Source: Streptococcus mitis
GTDB taxonomy: Bacteria > Bacillota > Bacilli > Lactobacillales > Streptococcaceae
Reading direction: 5' to 3'
Length of the DNA: 64,000 nucleotides
Assembly: GCF_002096845.1 (NCBI RefSeq)
Contig: NZ_NCVK01000007.1
Span: 1-64,000, forward strand
The position numbers and the translations under genes are program-made. Of the stretch, positions 27,515 through 37,349 are shown piece by piece. Every line of letters begins with the position of its first letter. Position 1 is the first letter of the stretch. Under the pieces are notes generated by a model that was not told the origin of the DNA, made no database searches, and saw only the letters and a list, made by a program, of their open reading frames with translations.

Positions 27515-28483
27515 TTAGTCTGCGTAAATATCTTCAAATGCTGATTCAAGCGGTGGGAATGGACTTTCTTCTGCAAATTTCACAGAAGCTTCTACTGCTT
27601 CCTTAACTTGCGCTTGAATTTCTTCCAATTCTTCGGCACTTGCAATGTTATTTTCAATAAGGTAATTGCGGAGGTTTTCGATTGGGTCTTTTTGTTTCCA
27701 CAATTCCACTTCTTCGCGCGTGCGATATTTACCAGGGTCAGATGATGAGTGACCGAGCCAGCGATAAGTTACACTTTCAATCAAGACTGGACCATTACCA
27801 CCACGAACATAATCTACAGCTTTCTTAAATCCTTCATAGACATCGATGACATTGTTTCCATCTTCGATGAACATTCCAGGAATTCCATAAGCGGCGCTAC
27901 GTTGATGGATATGTTCTACATTAGTCATTTTCTTGATATCCGCAGAGATACCGTAACCGTTGTTAATGCAATAGAAAATAACTGGCAGGTTCCAGATAGA
28001 AGCCATGTTCACTGCTTCGTGGAAAACACCTTCGTTGGTCGCTCCATCTCCAAAGAAGCAAACGACGATTTTTCCAGTATTTTGCATTTGTTGACTGAGG
28101 GCTGCACCAACAGCGATTCCCATACCTCCACCTACGATACCATTGGCACCAAGGTTACCAGCATCAAGGTCGGCTATATGCATAGATCCACCTTTACCTT
28201 TACAGGTTCCGGTGTATTTTCCAAGGATTTCAGCCATCATTCCATTAAGGTCAATTCCTTTGGCAATAGCTTGTCCATGACCACGGTGGTTTGATGTGAT
28301 CAGATCATCTGGATTGAGAGCTAACATAGCACCCACGTTAGCTGCCTCTTCTCCAACAGAAAAGTGCGTCATTCCTGGCACTTTTCCTTTCTTTACTAAT
28401 TGCGCAATTTTTAAGTCCATACGACGGATTTCTTCCATCTTACGGAACATTTCTAGCAAAAGATTTTTATCTAAAGTCGACAT
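27515..28483 (-). CDS. pdhA: Pyruvate/acetoin dehydrogenase E1 alpha subunit
   Basis: 322 residues, first gene of the operon (AGAAAGGCAAGAAG before ATG). The thiamine diphosphate motif GDGATNEGVFHEAVNMA..LPVIFYCINN (about 135-165) and RSAAYGIPG (phosphorylation-loop region) identify E1 alpha. It works with pdhB, the lipoyl-less E2, LpdA and LplA encoded downstream, converting pyruvate to acetyl-CoA. Confidence 0.94.
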   Translation of the reverse strand: MSTLDKNLLLEMFRKMEEIRRMDLKIAQLVKKGKVPGMTHFSVGEEAANVGAMLALNPDDLITSNHRGHGQAIAKGIDLNGMMAEILGKYTGTCKGKGGSMHIADLDAGNLGANGIVGGGMGIAVGAALSQQMQNTGKIVVCFFGDGATNEGVFHEAVNMASIWNLPVIFYCINNGYGISADIKKMTNVEHIHQRSAAYGIPGMFIEDGNNVIDVYEGFKKAVDYVRGGNGPVLIESVTYRWLGHSSSDPGKYRTREEVELWKQKDPIENLRNYLIENNIASAEELEEIQAQVKEAVEASVKFAEESPFPPLESAFEDIYAD

Positions 28484-28517
28484 CTTCTTGCCTTTCTAAC
28501 TTTCTTCTTACCTTACT

Positions 28518-28546
28518 ATTTTACCGTTTTTAGAAAATACTGTCAA
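28518..28546 (-). promoter_or_regulatory. pdhABC-lpdA-lplA promoter
   Basis: Minus-strand TTGACA (28541-28546) and TAAAAT (28518-28523) with a 17-base spacer, just upstream of pdhA. Confidence 0.8.
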
Positions 28547-28574
28547 AGTTTTTCTAAAGGAAATTTCACAAAAT

Positions 28575-28610
28575 AAAAAAGAAAACCCAATTAGAACAAG
28601 GGATTTTCTT
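28575..28610 (-). terminator. pdrM terminator
   Basis: Minus-strand AAGAAAATCCC/GGGTTTTCTT hairpin followed by a T-run, 28 bases past the pdrM stop. Confidence 0.8.
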
Positions 28611-28637
28611 ACTAAGAATATTTTTTCACAAACTTTT

Positions 28638-29999
28638 TTAACATTTAGATTTTGCTAAGGATTCAAATCTCTTCATAATCACAGTTAAACGCCAACGGTA
28701 GAGAGCCCCGCTCACAATTAGACTAATAATCAAACCAATCCAGTAAGAATAAGCTCCAAAATCTGTTAGAGAGTCGAATACCATAGCCACTGGGATTGCT
28801 ACGCCCCAGTAACCAAGCAAACCAAGGTAAAAAGGGATAACTGTATCCTTATAACCTCGTAAAATTCCCTGAAGCGGTGCCGCAAAGGTATCTGCTAACT
28901 GAAAGAAAAGACTATAAGTTAAAAAACGCGCTGTCAAATCAATAAATTCTGGGTCGTTACCATAAAGACTGGCCACATTTCCCCTAAAAATGTAAAGGAA
29001 GGTTAAGGTGAAGGCCGCAAAAATGAGGGCAGTCCATCTTCCTAGACCAATATAGGTTTTCGCATCATCAAACCGCTTGGCTCCAACTTCATAGGAAACG
29101 ACAATAGCCATAGCCGATGAGATACTCATAGGGAAAGCATACATGAGAGATGAAAAATTCATAGCTGACTGGTGACTAGCGATAATCAAGGACGAAAACT
29201 TAGCCATAATCAAACCAACCACGGAAAAGATAGCCACTTCCGCGAAGACAGTTCCCCCAATAGGCAGACCTAAGCGAACTCCTTCCTTGATTTTATCCAT
29301 ATTAAGTGGAATTCGTTTCTCAAGGCGTAGGGCTTTAAGCTTCTCCTGTTTAAATAAAACCAGTACAGAAATTCCCAGTAAGACCCAGTAGGCCAAGGAA
29401 GTTCCTAAACCAGACCCAGCACCTCCCAGCTCCGGAACTCCAAAGGCCCCGTAAATCAAGAGATAGTTAAATCCACTATTGAGAGGAAGTAACAAAAGCA
29501 TGAGATACATGGAAAGTTTGGTCAAGCCCAGCGAATCCAGCAAGGAACGAATGACACTAAAGAGCAACAAGGGGATAATTCCGATAGATAAAAACCAAAG
29601 ATAGCGAACCGCTACTGCCGCCACTGGTGCTTCGAGTCCAATACGATTCAAGATTGGTGGTGCCAAGAAAAGCACCATCCCCAGCAAGACCACAGATAGA
29701 CCCAAGGCCAAATAGATGAACTGGTAAAAATCAGACGCAACTTCTTCCTTTTTTCCTCGTCCAAGATGGTGACCAATGATGGGCACCAAGGCCGATACAA
29801 TCCCTGTTAGAAAGGTAAAGAAAGGATTCCAGATACTGGTTGCCATAGACACACCAGCCAAGTCCATGGTATTGTATTGACCAGTCATAGTCGTATCAAC
29901 AAAGGATGCAGAATAATTGGCAAATTGATAAATCAGGATAGGGAAAAATATCTTTAAAAATAAGATAAATTTGTCTTTAAAATGATGGGTCTGGTACAT
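28638..29999 (-). CDS. pdrM: MATE-family multidrug efflux transporter
   Basis: 453 residues, about 12 hydrophobic helices arranged as two MatE repeats (FPILIYQFANYSASFVDTTMTG near the start, GLPIGGTVFAEVAIFSVVG at about 240). The organisation equals NorM/PdrM Na+ (or H+) drug antiporters. Position before pyrC-mutX-ung is the pneumococcal pdrM position. It exports cationic compounds such as fluoroquinolones and dyes. Start codon ATG has only a weak upstream site. Confidence 0.88.
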   Translation of the reverse strand: MYQTHHFKDKFILFLKIFFPILIYQFANYSASFVDTTMTGQYNTMDLAGVSMATSIWNPFFTFLTGIVSALVPIIGHHLGRGKKEEVASDFYQFIYLALGLSVVLLGMVLFLAPPILNRIGLEAPVAAVAVRYLWFLSIGIIPLLLFSVIRSLLDSLGLTKLSMYLMLLLLPLNSGFNYLLIYGAFGVPELGGAGSGLGTSLAYWVLLGISVLVLFKQEKLKALRLEKRIPLNMDKIKEGVRLGLPIGGTVFAEVAIFSVVGLIMAKFSSLIIASHQSAMNFSSLMYAFPMSISSAMAIVVSYEVGAKRFDDAKTYIGLGRWTALIFAAFTLTFLYIFRGNVASLYGNDPEFIDLTARFLTYSLFFQLADTFAAPLQGILRGYKDTVIPFYLGLLGYWGVAIPVAMVFDSLTDFGAYSYWIGLIISLIVSGALYRWRLTVIMKRFESLAKSKC

Positions 30000-30040
30000 A
30001 TAGGCTCTCTATTCTTTTTGTTTACAGAGCAGACTTCCAC

Positions 30041-31309
30041 CTAGTTTTGATAGACGATTTGTCCCTTACAGATGGTATATTTAACCTGCCCTTTTAAGCT
30101 TTCACCAATGAATGGTGAATTAGCTGCTTTGGAAGCAAAATGGGAGTTCACAAGGCGGTCAACCTTGGCATCAAAAATAGTGATATCTGCTGGACCATTC
30201 TCAGCCAAGTAACCTGCTTCAAAGTTATAAAGCTTGGCTGGGTTGTATGTCATTTTTTCAAGTAATTCCATCAAGGTCAACTCTCCTGCTTCGACCAAAT
30301 AGGTTAAGCCAAGGGACAGTGATGTTTCTAAACCAGTCATACCAGATGGCGCTTTGGTAATATCCTCAACATTTTTCTCATCTGCATGGTGAGGGGCATG
30401 ATCAGTTGCGATAACTGTGATGACACCTGACTTGAGACCTTCGATAACAGCACGACGGTCTGATTCCAAACGAAGTGGCGGATTCATCTTAGCATTGCTT
30501 CCTTGTGTCAAAAGAAGTGCTTCCGTCTTAGAGAAATGCTGTGGCGCTATTTCTGCTGTGACTTGCGCTCCCAAACTTTGAGCGAACTCAACTACTTTAA
30601 CACTTTCTTCCTTAGACAAATGCTGAATGTGAACATGAGCCTTAGTTGCATAGGCAATCATGACATCACGCGCCATCATAGCATACTCAGCTACTCCAGT
30701 CGCACCGCAGATATGGAAATGTTCTTTAGCAATGTTTTCATTAAATCCAAGAATCCCATTCAGACCTGGATCTTCCTCATGAAGACTGATAAAGGTATTG
30801 AGCTTTTTGGCTTCTTCCATGGCTTCCTTGACAACTTTACTGCTTTCAAGCGGAATACCGTCATCAGAAAAACCAACGGCACCTGCTTCTAAAAGCGCCT
30901 TAAAGTCAGTCAAGTCTTGGCCATTAAAGTTCTTAGTAATGGTCGCAACCGTCTTGACATTGATATTTTCCTTGGCAGCTGACTGGAGAACTTCTTGCAA
31001 GGTCTCCACGTCCGAAATGGTTGGACTAGTATTAGCCATCATGACAACCGTTGTAAAACCACCTGCAGCGGCTGCTAGGGCACCAGTATGGATATCCTCC
31101 TTGTGGGTTTGACCAGGTTCACGGAAATGAACATGAATATCGACCAAGCCAGGAGCAACTACAAGACCACTAGCATCAATCTTTTCTGCTCCTTCTTCAG
31201 TGATTTCAGGCGCAATTTTGATAATTTTCCCATCTTGAACTAAGACATCACACACTTGATCCAAACCAGATTTGGGATCCATTACACGACCATTTTTGAT
31301 TAGTAGCAT
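30041..31309 (-). CDS. pyrC: Dihydroorotase
   Basis: 422 residues of the class I amidohydrolase type. [13 protein letters not shown] (about 59-71) supplies two zinc His ligands. EDPGLNG, HIQHLS and ATDHAPHH supply further metal ligands and the catalytic Asp. It interconverts carbamoyl-aspartate and dihydroorotate in pyrimidine synthesis. It starts 12 bases after the mutX stop, so the two are cotranscribed. Confidence 0.95.
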   Translation of the reverse strand: MLLIKNGRVMDPKSGLDQVCDVLVQDGKIIKIAPEITEEGAEKIDASGLVVAPGLVDIHVHFREPGQTHKEDIHTGALAAAAGGFTTVVMMANTSPTISDVETLQEVLQSAAKENINVKTVATITKNFNGQDLTDFKALLEAGAVGFSDDGIPLESSKVVKEAMEEAKKLNTFISLHEEDPGLNGILGFNENIAKEHFHICGATGVAEYAMMARDVMIAYATKAHVHIQHLSKEESVKVVEFAQSLGAQVTAEIAPQHFSKTEALLLTQGSNAKMNPPLRLESDRRAVIEGLKSGVITVIATDHAPHHADEKNVEDITKAPSGMTGLETSLSLGLTYLVEAGELTLMELLEKMTYNPAKLYNFEAGYLAENGPADITIFDAKVDRLVNSHFASKAANSPFIGESLKGQVKYTICKGQIVYQN

Positions 31310-31321
31310 CTACTTTCTCCT

Positions 31322-31786
31322 TTATTCATAGAAATCGACTTGGGTATCCAACAATTTATCACCATCATAAACAAACTTAGCTGAAAAGAAGGGTTTATCC
31401 TCTAAAAGCCACTCAACAAAGGTATGATCCCCTTCCCAAGTTGGCTTGCTCAAAACCTCATCATAGGGAACCCATTCTAGCGTTCCCTCATTGCAGTCAA
31501 TCAAGTCCCCCTCGAACTCCGTCACTTTAAAAACATAGGTGTACCAGTCTAAATCTGGCGTAAATTCAGGAAAAGTGATAACACCTTTTAGAACTGGTTT
31601 GGCTTTGAGTCCTGTTTCTTCAAGGATTTCACGCGCCGCGCATTCCTGAGGCGTCTCTCCACGCTCCAGCTTACCACCCACACCAATCCATTTTCCTTTA
31701 TGAACATCATTTGGCTTTTTATTGCGATGGAGCATGAGCAGTTCTTTCCCATTATCAATGTAGCAAATCGTCGCTAACTGAGGCAT
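31322..31786 (-). CDS. mutX: Nudix hydrolase MutX (8-oxo-dGTP diphosphatase)
   Basis: 154 residues. A complete Nudix box is visible: GGKLERGETPQECAAREIL followed by EETGL (about 37-60). Adjacent to ung, as in the pneumococcal mutX-ung operon, so removal of oxidised dGTP is the likely role. AAGGAGAAA precedes the ATG. Confidence 0.92.
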   Translation of the reverse strand: MPQLATICYIDNGKELLMLHRNKKPNDVHKGKWIGVGGKLERGETPQECAAREILEETGLKAKPVLKGVITFPEFTPDLDWYTYVFKVTEFEGDLIDCNEGTLEWVPYDEVLSKPTWEGDHTFVEWLLEDKPFFSAKFVYDGDKLLDTQVDFYE

Positions 31787-31795
31787 ATTTTCTCC

Positions 31796-32449
31796 TTATC
31801 TAAGCCAATCAATTGGCTCTTGTCCTGTCTCTGTTAAGAATGCATTGGCCTTGGAAAAAGGTTTGGAACCCCAAAATCCTCTATAAACTGACAAAGGACT
31901 GGGATGTGCTGATTCGATAATCAAGTGGTGAGGATTGGTAACTAAGGCCTTCTTCTTACGTGCATAGGCTCCCCAGAGTACAAAAACTACTGGCCTGTCT
32001 AGATTATTGACCACCTGGATCACGGCATCCGTAAATGGCTCCCATATCTGACCAGCATGACCATTGGCCTGTCCAGCAGGAACAGTTAAACAAGCATTAA
32101 GAAGCAAGACTCCTTGCTCAGCCCAAGCTGTCAAATCATGGGATTTCTTAACGCCGATATCATCTGATAATTCTTTCAAGATATTTTGCAAGGATGGCGG
32201 AGCTGGAATAGAATCAGGTACAGAAAAACTCAAACCCTGCGCTTGACCTGGACCGTGATAGGGATCTTGCCCTAGAATAACCACCTTAACTTCTTCAAGC
32301 GGTGTGGTCAAGAGAGCCTGAAAAACCTTTTCCTTGGGCGGATAAACAGCCCCCTGAGCATAGACCTGATTCATAAACTGATTGATTTTCCCGAAATAAC
32401 CCTCAGGTAATTGCTCCTTAATCAAAGCATGCCAAGACGAGTGTTCCAT
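31796..32449 (-). CDS. ung: Uracil-DNA glycosylase
   Basis: 217 residues, family 1. Catalytic [19 protein letters not shown] (about 61-79, Asp of the water-activating loop) and the C-terminal HPSPLS minor-groove loop are intact. It removes uracil from DNA. It forms a repair operon with mutX. Confidence 0.97.
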   Translation of the reverse strand: MEHSSWHALIKEQLPEGYFGKINQFMNQVYAQGAVYPPKEKVFQALLTTPLEEVKVVILGQDPYHGPGQAQGLSFSVPDSIPAPPSLQNILKELSDDIGVKKSHDLTAWAEQGVLLLNACLTVPAGQANGHAGQIWEPFTDAVIQVVNNLDRPVVFVLWGAYARKKKALVTNPHHLIIESAHPSPLSVYRGFWGSKPFSKANAFLTETGQEPIDWLR

Positions 32450-32483
32450 AGCCGACTCCTTCGTTTTTACTGCCTCTATTATA

Positions 32484-32513
32484 GCAAAAAGTGGCTTTCT
32501 AAACCACTTTTTA
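32484..32513 (-). terminator. Terminator overlapping the HAD gene stop
   Basis: Minus-strand AAAAAGTGG/CCACTTTTT hairpin. The stop codon of the HAD gene is the first base-paired part, so termination is immediate. Confidence 0.75.
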
Positions 32514-33203
32514 CAGTTTATCTAAACAATCCAGCAAGTCTTGGTAAGAATGGACTTCGTAAGTCGGCTGGGCTTGTGTGTGATTTTCGAGGTGATGAGG
32601 ATTGTACCAGATAGTGTCTATCCCAGCATTATTGCCACCTTGAATGTCGGCGGTCAGGGAATCTCCAATCATCAGCGTCTTTTCTTTGCTAAAGCCTGTA
32701 ATCTGCTGACCAATCTTTTCATAAAAGAGAGCATCCGGCTTTTGTGTTTGCAACTGTTCTGAGATAAAGAATTGATTGAAATAAGGTGCTAGACCAGATT
32801 GAGCCAAACGCCCTGTCTGGATAGCAGTAATGCCATTTGTCGCAGCATACAAGTCATAATCTCGCTCGATGAGGATATCCAAGAGTTCATGAGCTCCCGA
32901 AAGAGTTTGCCCCTGCTGAGCGAGATAAAATTGGTAACGCTGAGCAAGTAACGTACCATCTTTCTCCAGTCCAAAATGAGCAAATAAACGAGAAAAGCGC
33001 GTGTTAACCAAGTCTTGTTTACTGATTTTCTTTTGCTCCAAGTCCTTCCATAGAGCCTTGTTCATAGGAACGTAATAGTCTTTATAAGCCTGAATATCTG
33101 CAACCCCTTCTTCTTTTAGAAGTTGCGTTAAAGCCACATCCTCAGCAGCATCAAAATCAAGAAGAGTGTGGTCAAGGTCGAATAGTAGAAATTTGTAGGA
33201 CAA
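32511..33203 (-). CDS. HAD-family phosphatase (YjjG-like)
   Basis: About 230 residues if started at TTG 33203 ([16 protein letters not shown]), which has AAAGGA ten bases upstream. An ATG frame to 33239 has no ribosome site. [10 protein letters not shown] is HAD motif I, with an ATNG motif II and [15 protein letters not shown] as motif IV. It resembles YjjG-type pyrimidine nucleotidases that clean non-canonical nucleotides, in keeping with mutX and ung next door. Substrate inferred. Confidence 0.85.
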   Translation of the reverse strand: MSYKFLLFDLDHTLLDFDAAEDVALTQLLKEEGVADIQAYKDYYVPMNKALWKDLEQKKISKQDLVNTRFSRLFAHFGLEKDGTLLAQRYQFYLAQQGQTLSGAHELLDILIERDYDLYAATNGITAIQTGRLAQSGLAPYFNQFFISEQLQTQKPDALFYEKIGQQITGFSKEKTLMIGDSLTADIQGGNNAGIDTIWYNPHHLENHTQAQPTYEVHSYQDLLDCLDKL

Positions 33204-33321
33204 TTTGGTGTTTTCCTTTCTAAAATAAACAACTTTCACTTCATTCGGTTGTTTAATGTAAAAACTTAAAAGTAGTAAAGTATAACAAAAATAATAGTTC
33301 CAATTGATTAACTAACCCATA

Positions 33322-33534
33322 CTATTCTAGTGAATTATAGAAAAATCTTCTATAAATTCGAGCAATAGTTAAAATACAAACAAATATAATTCCCAAAATA
33401 GATAACACTATTTTCACAAAATTCATTTCAGAGCCTATTACATAGATATGAAAAAGAGGGGCTAGTCCTACACATAGAGACAATAGATAATTACTAAATC
33501 TTATCTCACCAATTCCTGCAAAAAAATGTTTCAT
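33322..33534 (-). CDS. Small two-segment membrane protein
   Basis: 70 residues, AAAGGAGAATATTTAAA before ATG. Two hydrophobic stretches (about 14-33, YLLSLCVGLAPLFHIYV, and about 40-58, FVKIVLSILGIIFVCILTI) and a basic end (RIYRRFFYNS) suggest a small membrane protein. It lies downstream of the ABC operon on the same strand. A role as immunity or accessory factor for the transporter is only a guess. The family is not recognised. Confidence 0.55.
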   Translation of the reverse strand: MKHFFAGIGEIRFSNYLLSLCVGLAPLFHIYVIGSEMNFVKIVLSILGIIFVCILTIARIYRRFFYNSLE

Positions 33535-33884
33535 TTTAAATATTCTCCTTTGAAGCCCCTAATGTTTAAAAATAATGACTGCTTAAAATTAAACAGCTCT
33601 AAAATCTAAATATTTGTCAGAGATAAGCTATACTAAGATTATTTTTTAAGCACAACTTTCTTGCTCTTATAGTTTAATTATATTATAACACTATAAAATT
33701 TTCAATTTAATTGATATTTACCATTTAATCATATTCGATGAGTTGTATTTTACAGATTAATATTATTTAGCCTTCTTTTTTAGTTACTTTTTAATTCTCA
33801 AATTCCCTTTGTTTATACAACCATAATATTATTGAAAAACAACTTGAGATTAAAGATTTTCATCCTCTTTTTATTCTGGTAGCA
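33535..33884. other. 350-base AT-rich intergenic region
   Basis: A weak minus-strand promoter candidate for the small membrane gene is TTGTGC-17-TATAGC near 33627-33655. No gene, RNA motif or strong hairpin was found. The only short frames lack spaced ribosome sites. Confidence 0.4.
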
Positions 33885-35567
33885 CTACACACTCAACTCA
33901 ACCAATTTATAAAATTCACCTTTCCTATCCATCAAGTTATCAAAAGAACCATCTTCAACAATAACTCCATTTTTCATAAAAAGAATTCTATTGTATTTTT
34001 TCAACATGCTCTTATTTAACTTATGCGTAACAACAAGAACCGTCAAATCTTGAATTTCTAAAATTGAATTTTCAATTTCAGTAGTAACTTTATTATCTAA
34101 AGACGAGGTAGCCTCATCTAATAATAAGATTGGTGTTTTTCGAATTAAAGCACGCGCAATACTAAGTCTCTGTCTTTCTCCCCCAGATAGATTTGATCCA
34201 TTCTCGCCACATAAAGTTTGTAGACCTACTTCATTTTCTAAAATATAACTTTCTAAGCCAGACTGCTGTACAGCTTTTTTTATATCATCTTCAGTAAAGG
34301 ATTGACTAAGGGTAATATTTGCTTTTAAAGTATCATCAAAGATATAAACATCTTGCTGAACAATAGTCATTAAGTTATAAAGGCTCTCTGCTGAAATAGC
34401 TTGCAAATCTTGATTATCAATTGAGATATACCCACTTGTTACATCATAGAAACGCAGTAATAGATTGAGTAAAGTTGATTTTCCACTACCTGACATACCT
34501 ACTATTGCAATTTTTTCCCCCTTTTTGATCTGCAAAGATAAATGATTAAAAATCTTTTCCTCAGCATTAGGGTAGGAAAAATCTACATTTGAAAAAGAAA
34601 TGACATCATCAAAATATTCTTTCGTTTTACCAGTTTGAAGTTCGATTACATCTTTTACCTCAAATGAATTCAGTGTAGCCTGACCTTCACGGAATTTACT
34701 CATTCCCATACCAATTTCATTTAGTGGCATTACTACAAAATTGACTAGTTGAACAATAGCTGTAACACTCCCAATTGTGGTATGCCCACCGAAGACCAGA
34801 TACATTCCTCCACCAAAGGCTACTAAAAAAACAATCATCCCTGAAAGTTGAGAAATAACATTAGATAAAACATCAAATTTCCCTTTGATGAAATATATCT
34901 CATCCAATTTTTCGCTTTCGTTTTTGTAATCTTGACGGATAGCCTCTTTCACATTAAAACTTTTTATAACTAGAAACCCTGCTAAAATATCTTTAACCTT
35001 AGCTAAATATTTCTGATCGGCTATCATAGAACTATTTTGTAGAGAGGCTGATTTTTGTCCAATAAATCCTGAAATCATCATAGGAATAATGCTAGCAATG
35101 ATAACTAATAAGGTCAAAAACCAATTACCTATAAACATGGCTACTAGTGAGAAAATCATTAAGGAAATATTTTTTGAAATATTAAAATACTGGTGCAAAT
35201 AATCCTGCTCAATTTTCTTCATGTTCTCAGTTAATATTGAAATAAATTTCCCTGATTTTTCCATAGAAAATTCTCTATAATCCCTATCTAAAATAGATTT
35301 AAACACCTTATTTTTGTATCTTGACATAATCTGCCTAACAAGTTTATTTCTTAATCGAAGGGATATAAAATTAAGACTGGCATAGATAAATATTACGATA
35401 GCGCCTATGAGTATCGCTTGGGTTAGAGCTTCCCTATTTTGGGACATTCCACTATCAATTATAATTTTAATAGAATAAGCAAAAGCAATATTAGTTAAAG
35501 GAACTAGTATATTAAAAATCATGAAAGTATAAAAAGACTTCTTATGGTACTTTGTCAATTGTTTCAT
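33885..35567 (-). CDS. ABC exporter, fused membrane-ATPase half transporter
   Basis: 560 residues. About six transmembrane helices (1-310) precede an ATPase with GMSGSGKSTLL (Walker A, about 372-382), LSGGERQRLSIARAL (signature) and PILLLDEATSSLD (Walker B), then a VTHKL switch. It is a type IV exporter of the LanT/peptide or lipid class without a peptidase domain. It is the third gene of the TetR-controlled operon. The cargo, perhaps an antimicrobial peptide or drug, is not known. Confidence 0.88.
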   Translation of the reverse strand: MKQLTKYHKKSFYTFMIFNILVPLTNIAFAYSIKIIIDSGMSQNREALTQAILIGAIVIFIYASLNFISLRLRNKLVRQIMSRYKNKVFKSILDRDYREFSMEKSGKFISILTENMKKIEQDYLHQYFNISKNISLMIFSLVAMFIGNWFLTLLVIIASIIPMMISGFIGQKSASLQNSSMIADQKYLAKVKDILAGFLVIKSFNVKEAIRQDYKNESEKLDEIYFIKGKFDVLSNVISQLSGMIVFLVAFGGGMYLVFGGHTTIGSVTAIVQLVNFVVMPLNEIGMGMSKFREGQATLNSFEVKDVIELQTGKTKEYFDDVISFSNVDFSYPNAEEKIFNHLSLQIKKGEKIAIVGMSGSGKSTLLNLLLRFYDVTSGYISIDNQDLQAISAESLYNLMTIVQQDVYIFDDTLKANITLSQSFTEDDIKKAVQQSGLESYILENEVGLQTLCGENGSNLSGGERQRLSIARALIRKTPILLLDEATSSLDNKVTTEIENSILEIQDLTVLVVTHKLNKSMLKKYNRILFMKNGVIVEDGSFDNLMDRKGEFYKLVELSV

Positions 35568-35588
35568 TCCTAATCTACCTCATAATTC

Positions 35589-36308
35589 TTAAATTTCATT
35601 TAGAAAATGTGACATAAAATATTCTTCTAAGTCAATATTCTCTCTCCTAAGCTCTCTCATAGAGACCTGTTCTAGCATTTCTCCATTTTTGATAACACCA
35701 ATCTTATCTGCTATCTGTGAAATTTCCGATAAAATATGACTTGAGATGAATATTGTAACACCACATTCCTTAGAAAGAGACAACAAAAGATTCCGAATTT
35801 CTTGAATTCCTATTGGATCTAAACCATTGATTGGTTCATCTAAAATTAACAATTTAGGTTTTGTTAGGAAAGCCCGAGCTAAACCAAGTCTCTGTCTCAT
35901 TCCTAACGAAAACTCTTTTACTTTTTTAGTCGTATTTTTTAATCCGACCATCCTTAAGGCTCTTATTATATCTGATTCGGTAATATTTTTCCTCATATAT
36001 TGCGCATGAATTTCCAAAATTTCTTTTGCTGTGAGGTTTTCATAAAAAATTGGTGTTTCAATAACACTTCCAACCTGACTTAGAATCTCCTCTCTGTGAT
36101 CTTGTAAATTTTTTCCAAAGATTTCAATACTACCAGATGTAACAGTTGATAAGGATAACATGCATTTCATTAAAGTTGTTTTCCCTGCGCCATTTGGTCC
36201 TAAAAATCCATAGATTTCTCCTTCAGAAATTTGTAAGTTAATACCACTTAAAATTTCTTCTTTATCAATTGTTTTAAAAACTTCTTTTATTTCAACAATA
36301 TTTCTCAT
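35589..36308 (-). CDS. ABC transporter ATPase (BcrA/lantibiotic-protection type)
   Basis: 240 residues when started at ATG 36308 (MRNIVEIKEVFKTI). A longer frame to 36344 adds no conserved sequence. GPNGAGKTTLMK (Walker A), FSLGMRQRLGLARA (signature) and LLILDEPINGLDP (Walker B) are intact. The signature FSLGMRQRLG is typical of bacitracin/lantibiotic-protection ATPases. It should power the separate permease encoded upstream. Confidence 0.85.
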   Translation of the reverse strand: MRNIVEIKEVFKTIDKEEILSGINLQISEGEIYGFLGPNGAGKTTLMKCMLSLSTVTSGSIEIFGKNLQDHREEILSQVGSVIETPIFYENLTAKEILEIHAQYMRKNITESDIIRALRMVGLKNTTKKVKEFSLGMRQRLGLARAFLTKPKLLILDEPINGLDPIGIQEIRNLLLSLSKECGVTIFISSHILSEISQIADKIGVIKNGEMLEQVSMRELRRENIDLEEYFMSHFLNEI

Positions 36309-36439
36309 TTCTATCTCTCTTTCTATATCTAGCTTTAAATGCAAGAATTTTTCTTCAGGAGCATAAATACTAACTTATACAGTCTCTTCGTTTAAATAAA
36401 TCATCACAAAATTAGCACTTTCCTTTAAATTTAGCTATA

Positions 36440-37180
36440 CTACTTGATATTAATATCTTTTCTTGAAATAGTATAAATTGAAAATGAAACAATCATTAAA
36501 CTTATGAAACTAGCAAATATTAAGAAGAATAAGTTATCAACAAAGTTATTCGTTAAACTGCCTGGACTTACATTCGAAAGTAACGCTGCTAAACCAAGTC
36601 CTGAAAGCATTGTTATAGCTATTGAATGCCTAATCATACCTAAAACAAATGGTAGTAACCCTATTAGTACTGTTGCAAACGTTATTCCAGCTAAGTTGAT
36701 TAATTGACTAGCTATTGGGATATAATTTGATTCGGTTAAAACTGCTACTAATTTAATTAATAATTGAATAACTAAATGTGCAGTAAAATGAGCAATAAAT
36801 GATATCAGAATTACTGTAAGCACTTTTCCCCATAGTAACTTTATTTTAGAAACAGGGTAGGAAAACAGCTGAAAAATTGTTCTTCGTTTAAATTCATCAA
36901 TAATAATCGTAGACAATAAATAAGATTCGAAAATCAAAAATGCTGCTTTTGTAAATAAAGATGAAAATAATGAAGTTGCAATTGCCCAACCTTCCCATTT
37001 ACTAGTAATTCTAATATTATTGGTACTCTGCCCAACAAACTCTCCTAGTTTATTATCAGTACCTAATCCCATAATAATGATTACTGTAATACCTAACACT
37101 ATAAATATAGTACACAACCAGGCTAAAAATAATTTTGATTTTGAAACTTTATTTAATTCAATTTTAATAAGCGACAACAT
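36440..37180 (-). CDS. ABC-2 type permease
   Basis: 246 residues from ATG 37180 (GGAGGAAAAATCT upstream; MLSLIKIELNKVSKSKLF). Six hydrophobic helices, starting with LFLAWLCTIFIVLGITVIIIM, and a large extracytoplasmic loop match lantibiotic-immunity/BcrB-like permeases. First gene after the TetR operators. A 130-base gap separates it from its ATPase gene, with no clear promoter there. Confidence 0.82.
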   Translation of the reverse strand: MLSLIKIELNKVSKSKLFLAWLCTIFIVLGITVIIIMGLGTDNKLGEFVGQSTNNIRITSKWEGWAIATSLFSSLFTKAAFLIFESYLLSTIIIDEFKRRTIFQLFSYPVSKIKLLWGKVLTVILISFIAHFTAHLVIQLLIKLVAVLTESNYIPIASQLINLAGITFATVLIGLLPFVLGMIRHSIAITMLSGLGLAALLSNVSPGSLTNNFVDNLFFLIFASFISLMIVSFSIYTISRKDINIK

Positions 37181-37237
37181 AGATTTTTCCTCCAAAAAAT
37201 TTTGTTAATATTAATGGCACTATTCAAAAAGCACTTA

Positions 37238-37287
37238 ACATACTTTCGGTATGTAAAAATTTAAAAACAAACATACCGTAGGTATGT
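37238..37287. promoter_or_regulatory. Two TetR-type operators before the ABC operon
   Basis: acatactttcggtatgt (37238-37254) and acataccgtaggtatgt (37271-37287) are 17-base dyads with ACATAC/GTATGT arms. A third close copy lies just upstream of the tetR gene at 38001-38017. All sit in front of a start in this divergence of functions, which strongly suggests binding by the TetR protein. Confidence 0.8.
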
Positions 37288-37301
37288 ATAGTAGTATTTT
37301 T

Positions 37302-37330
37302 AATACCATATCTAGAGTATGGTATTTTTT
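37302..37330 (+). terminator. Hairpin with T-run between tetR and the ABC operon
   Basis: AATACCATA/TATGGTATT pair around TCTAGAG, followed by TTTT on the plus strand only. It lies just past the tetR stop but is oriented as a plus-strand terminator, so its role is unclear. Confidence 0.45.
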
Positions 37331-37349
37331 ATATATCAATACGTAAAAT

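Noticed and set aside
33876-33900. acacactcaac, similar to the att-like core
   Set aside because: It encodes the C-terminal LVELSV of the ABC exporter. Only 11 bases match and no flanking dyad is present.
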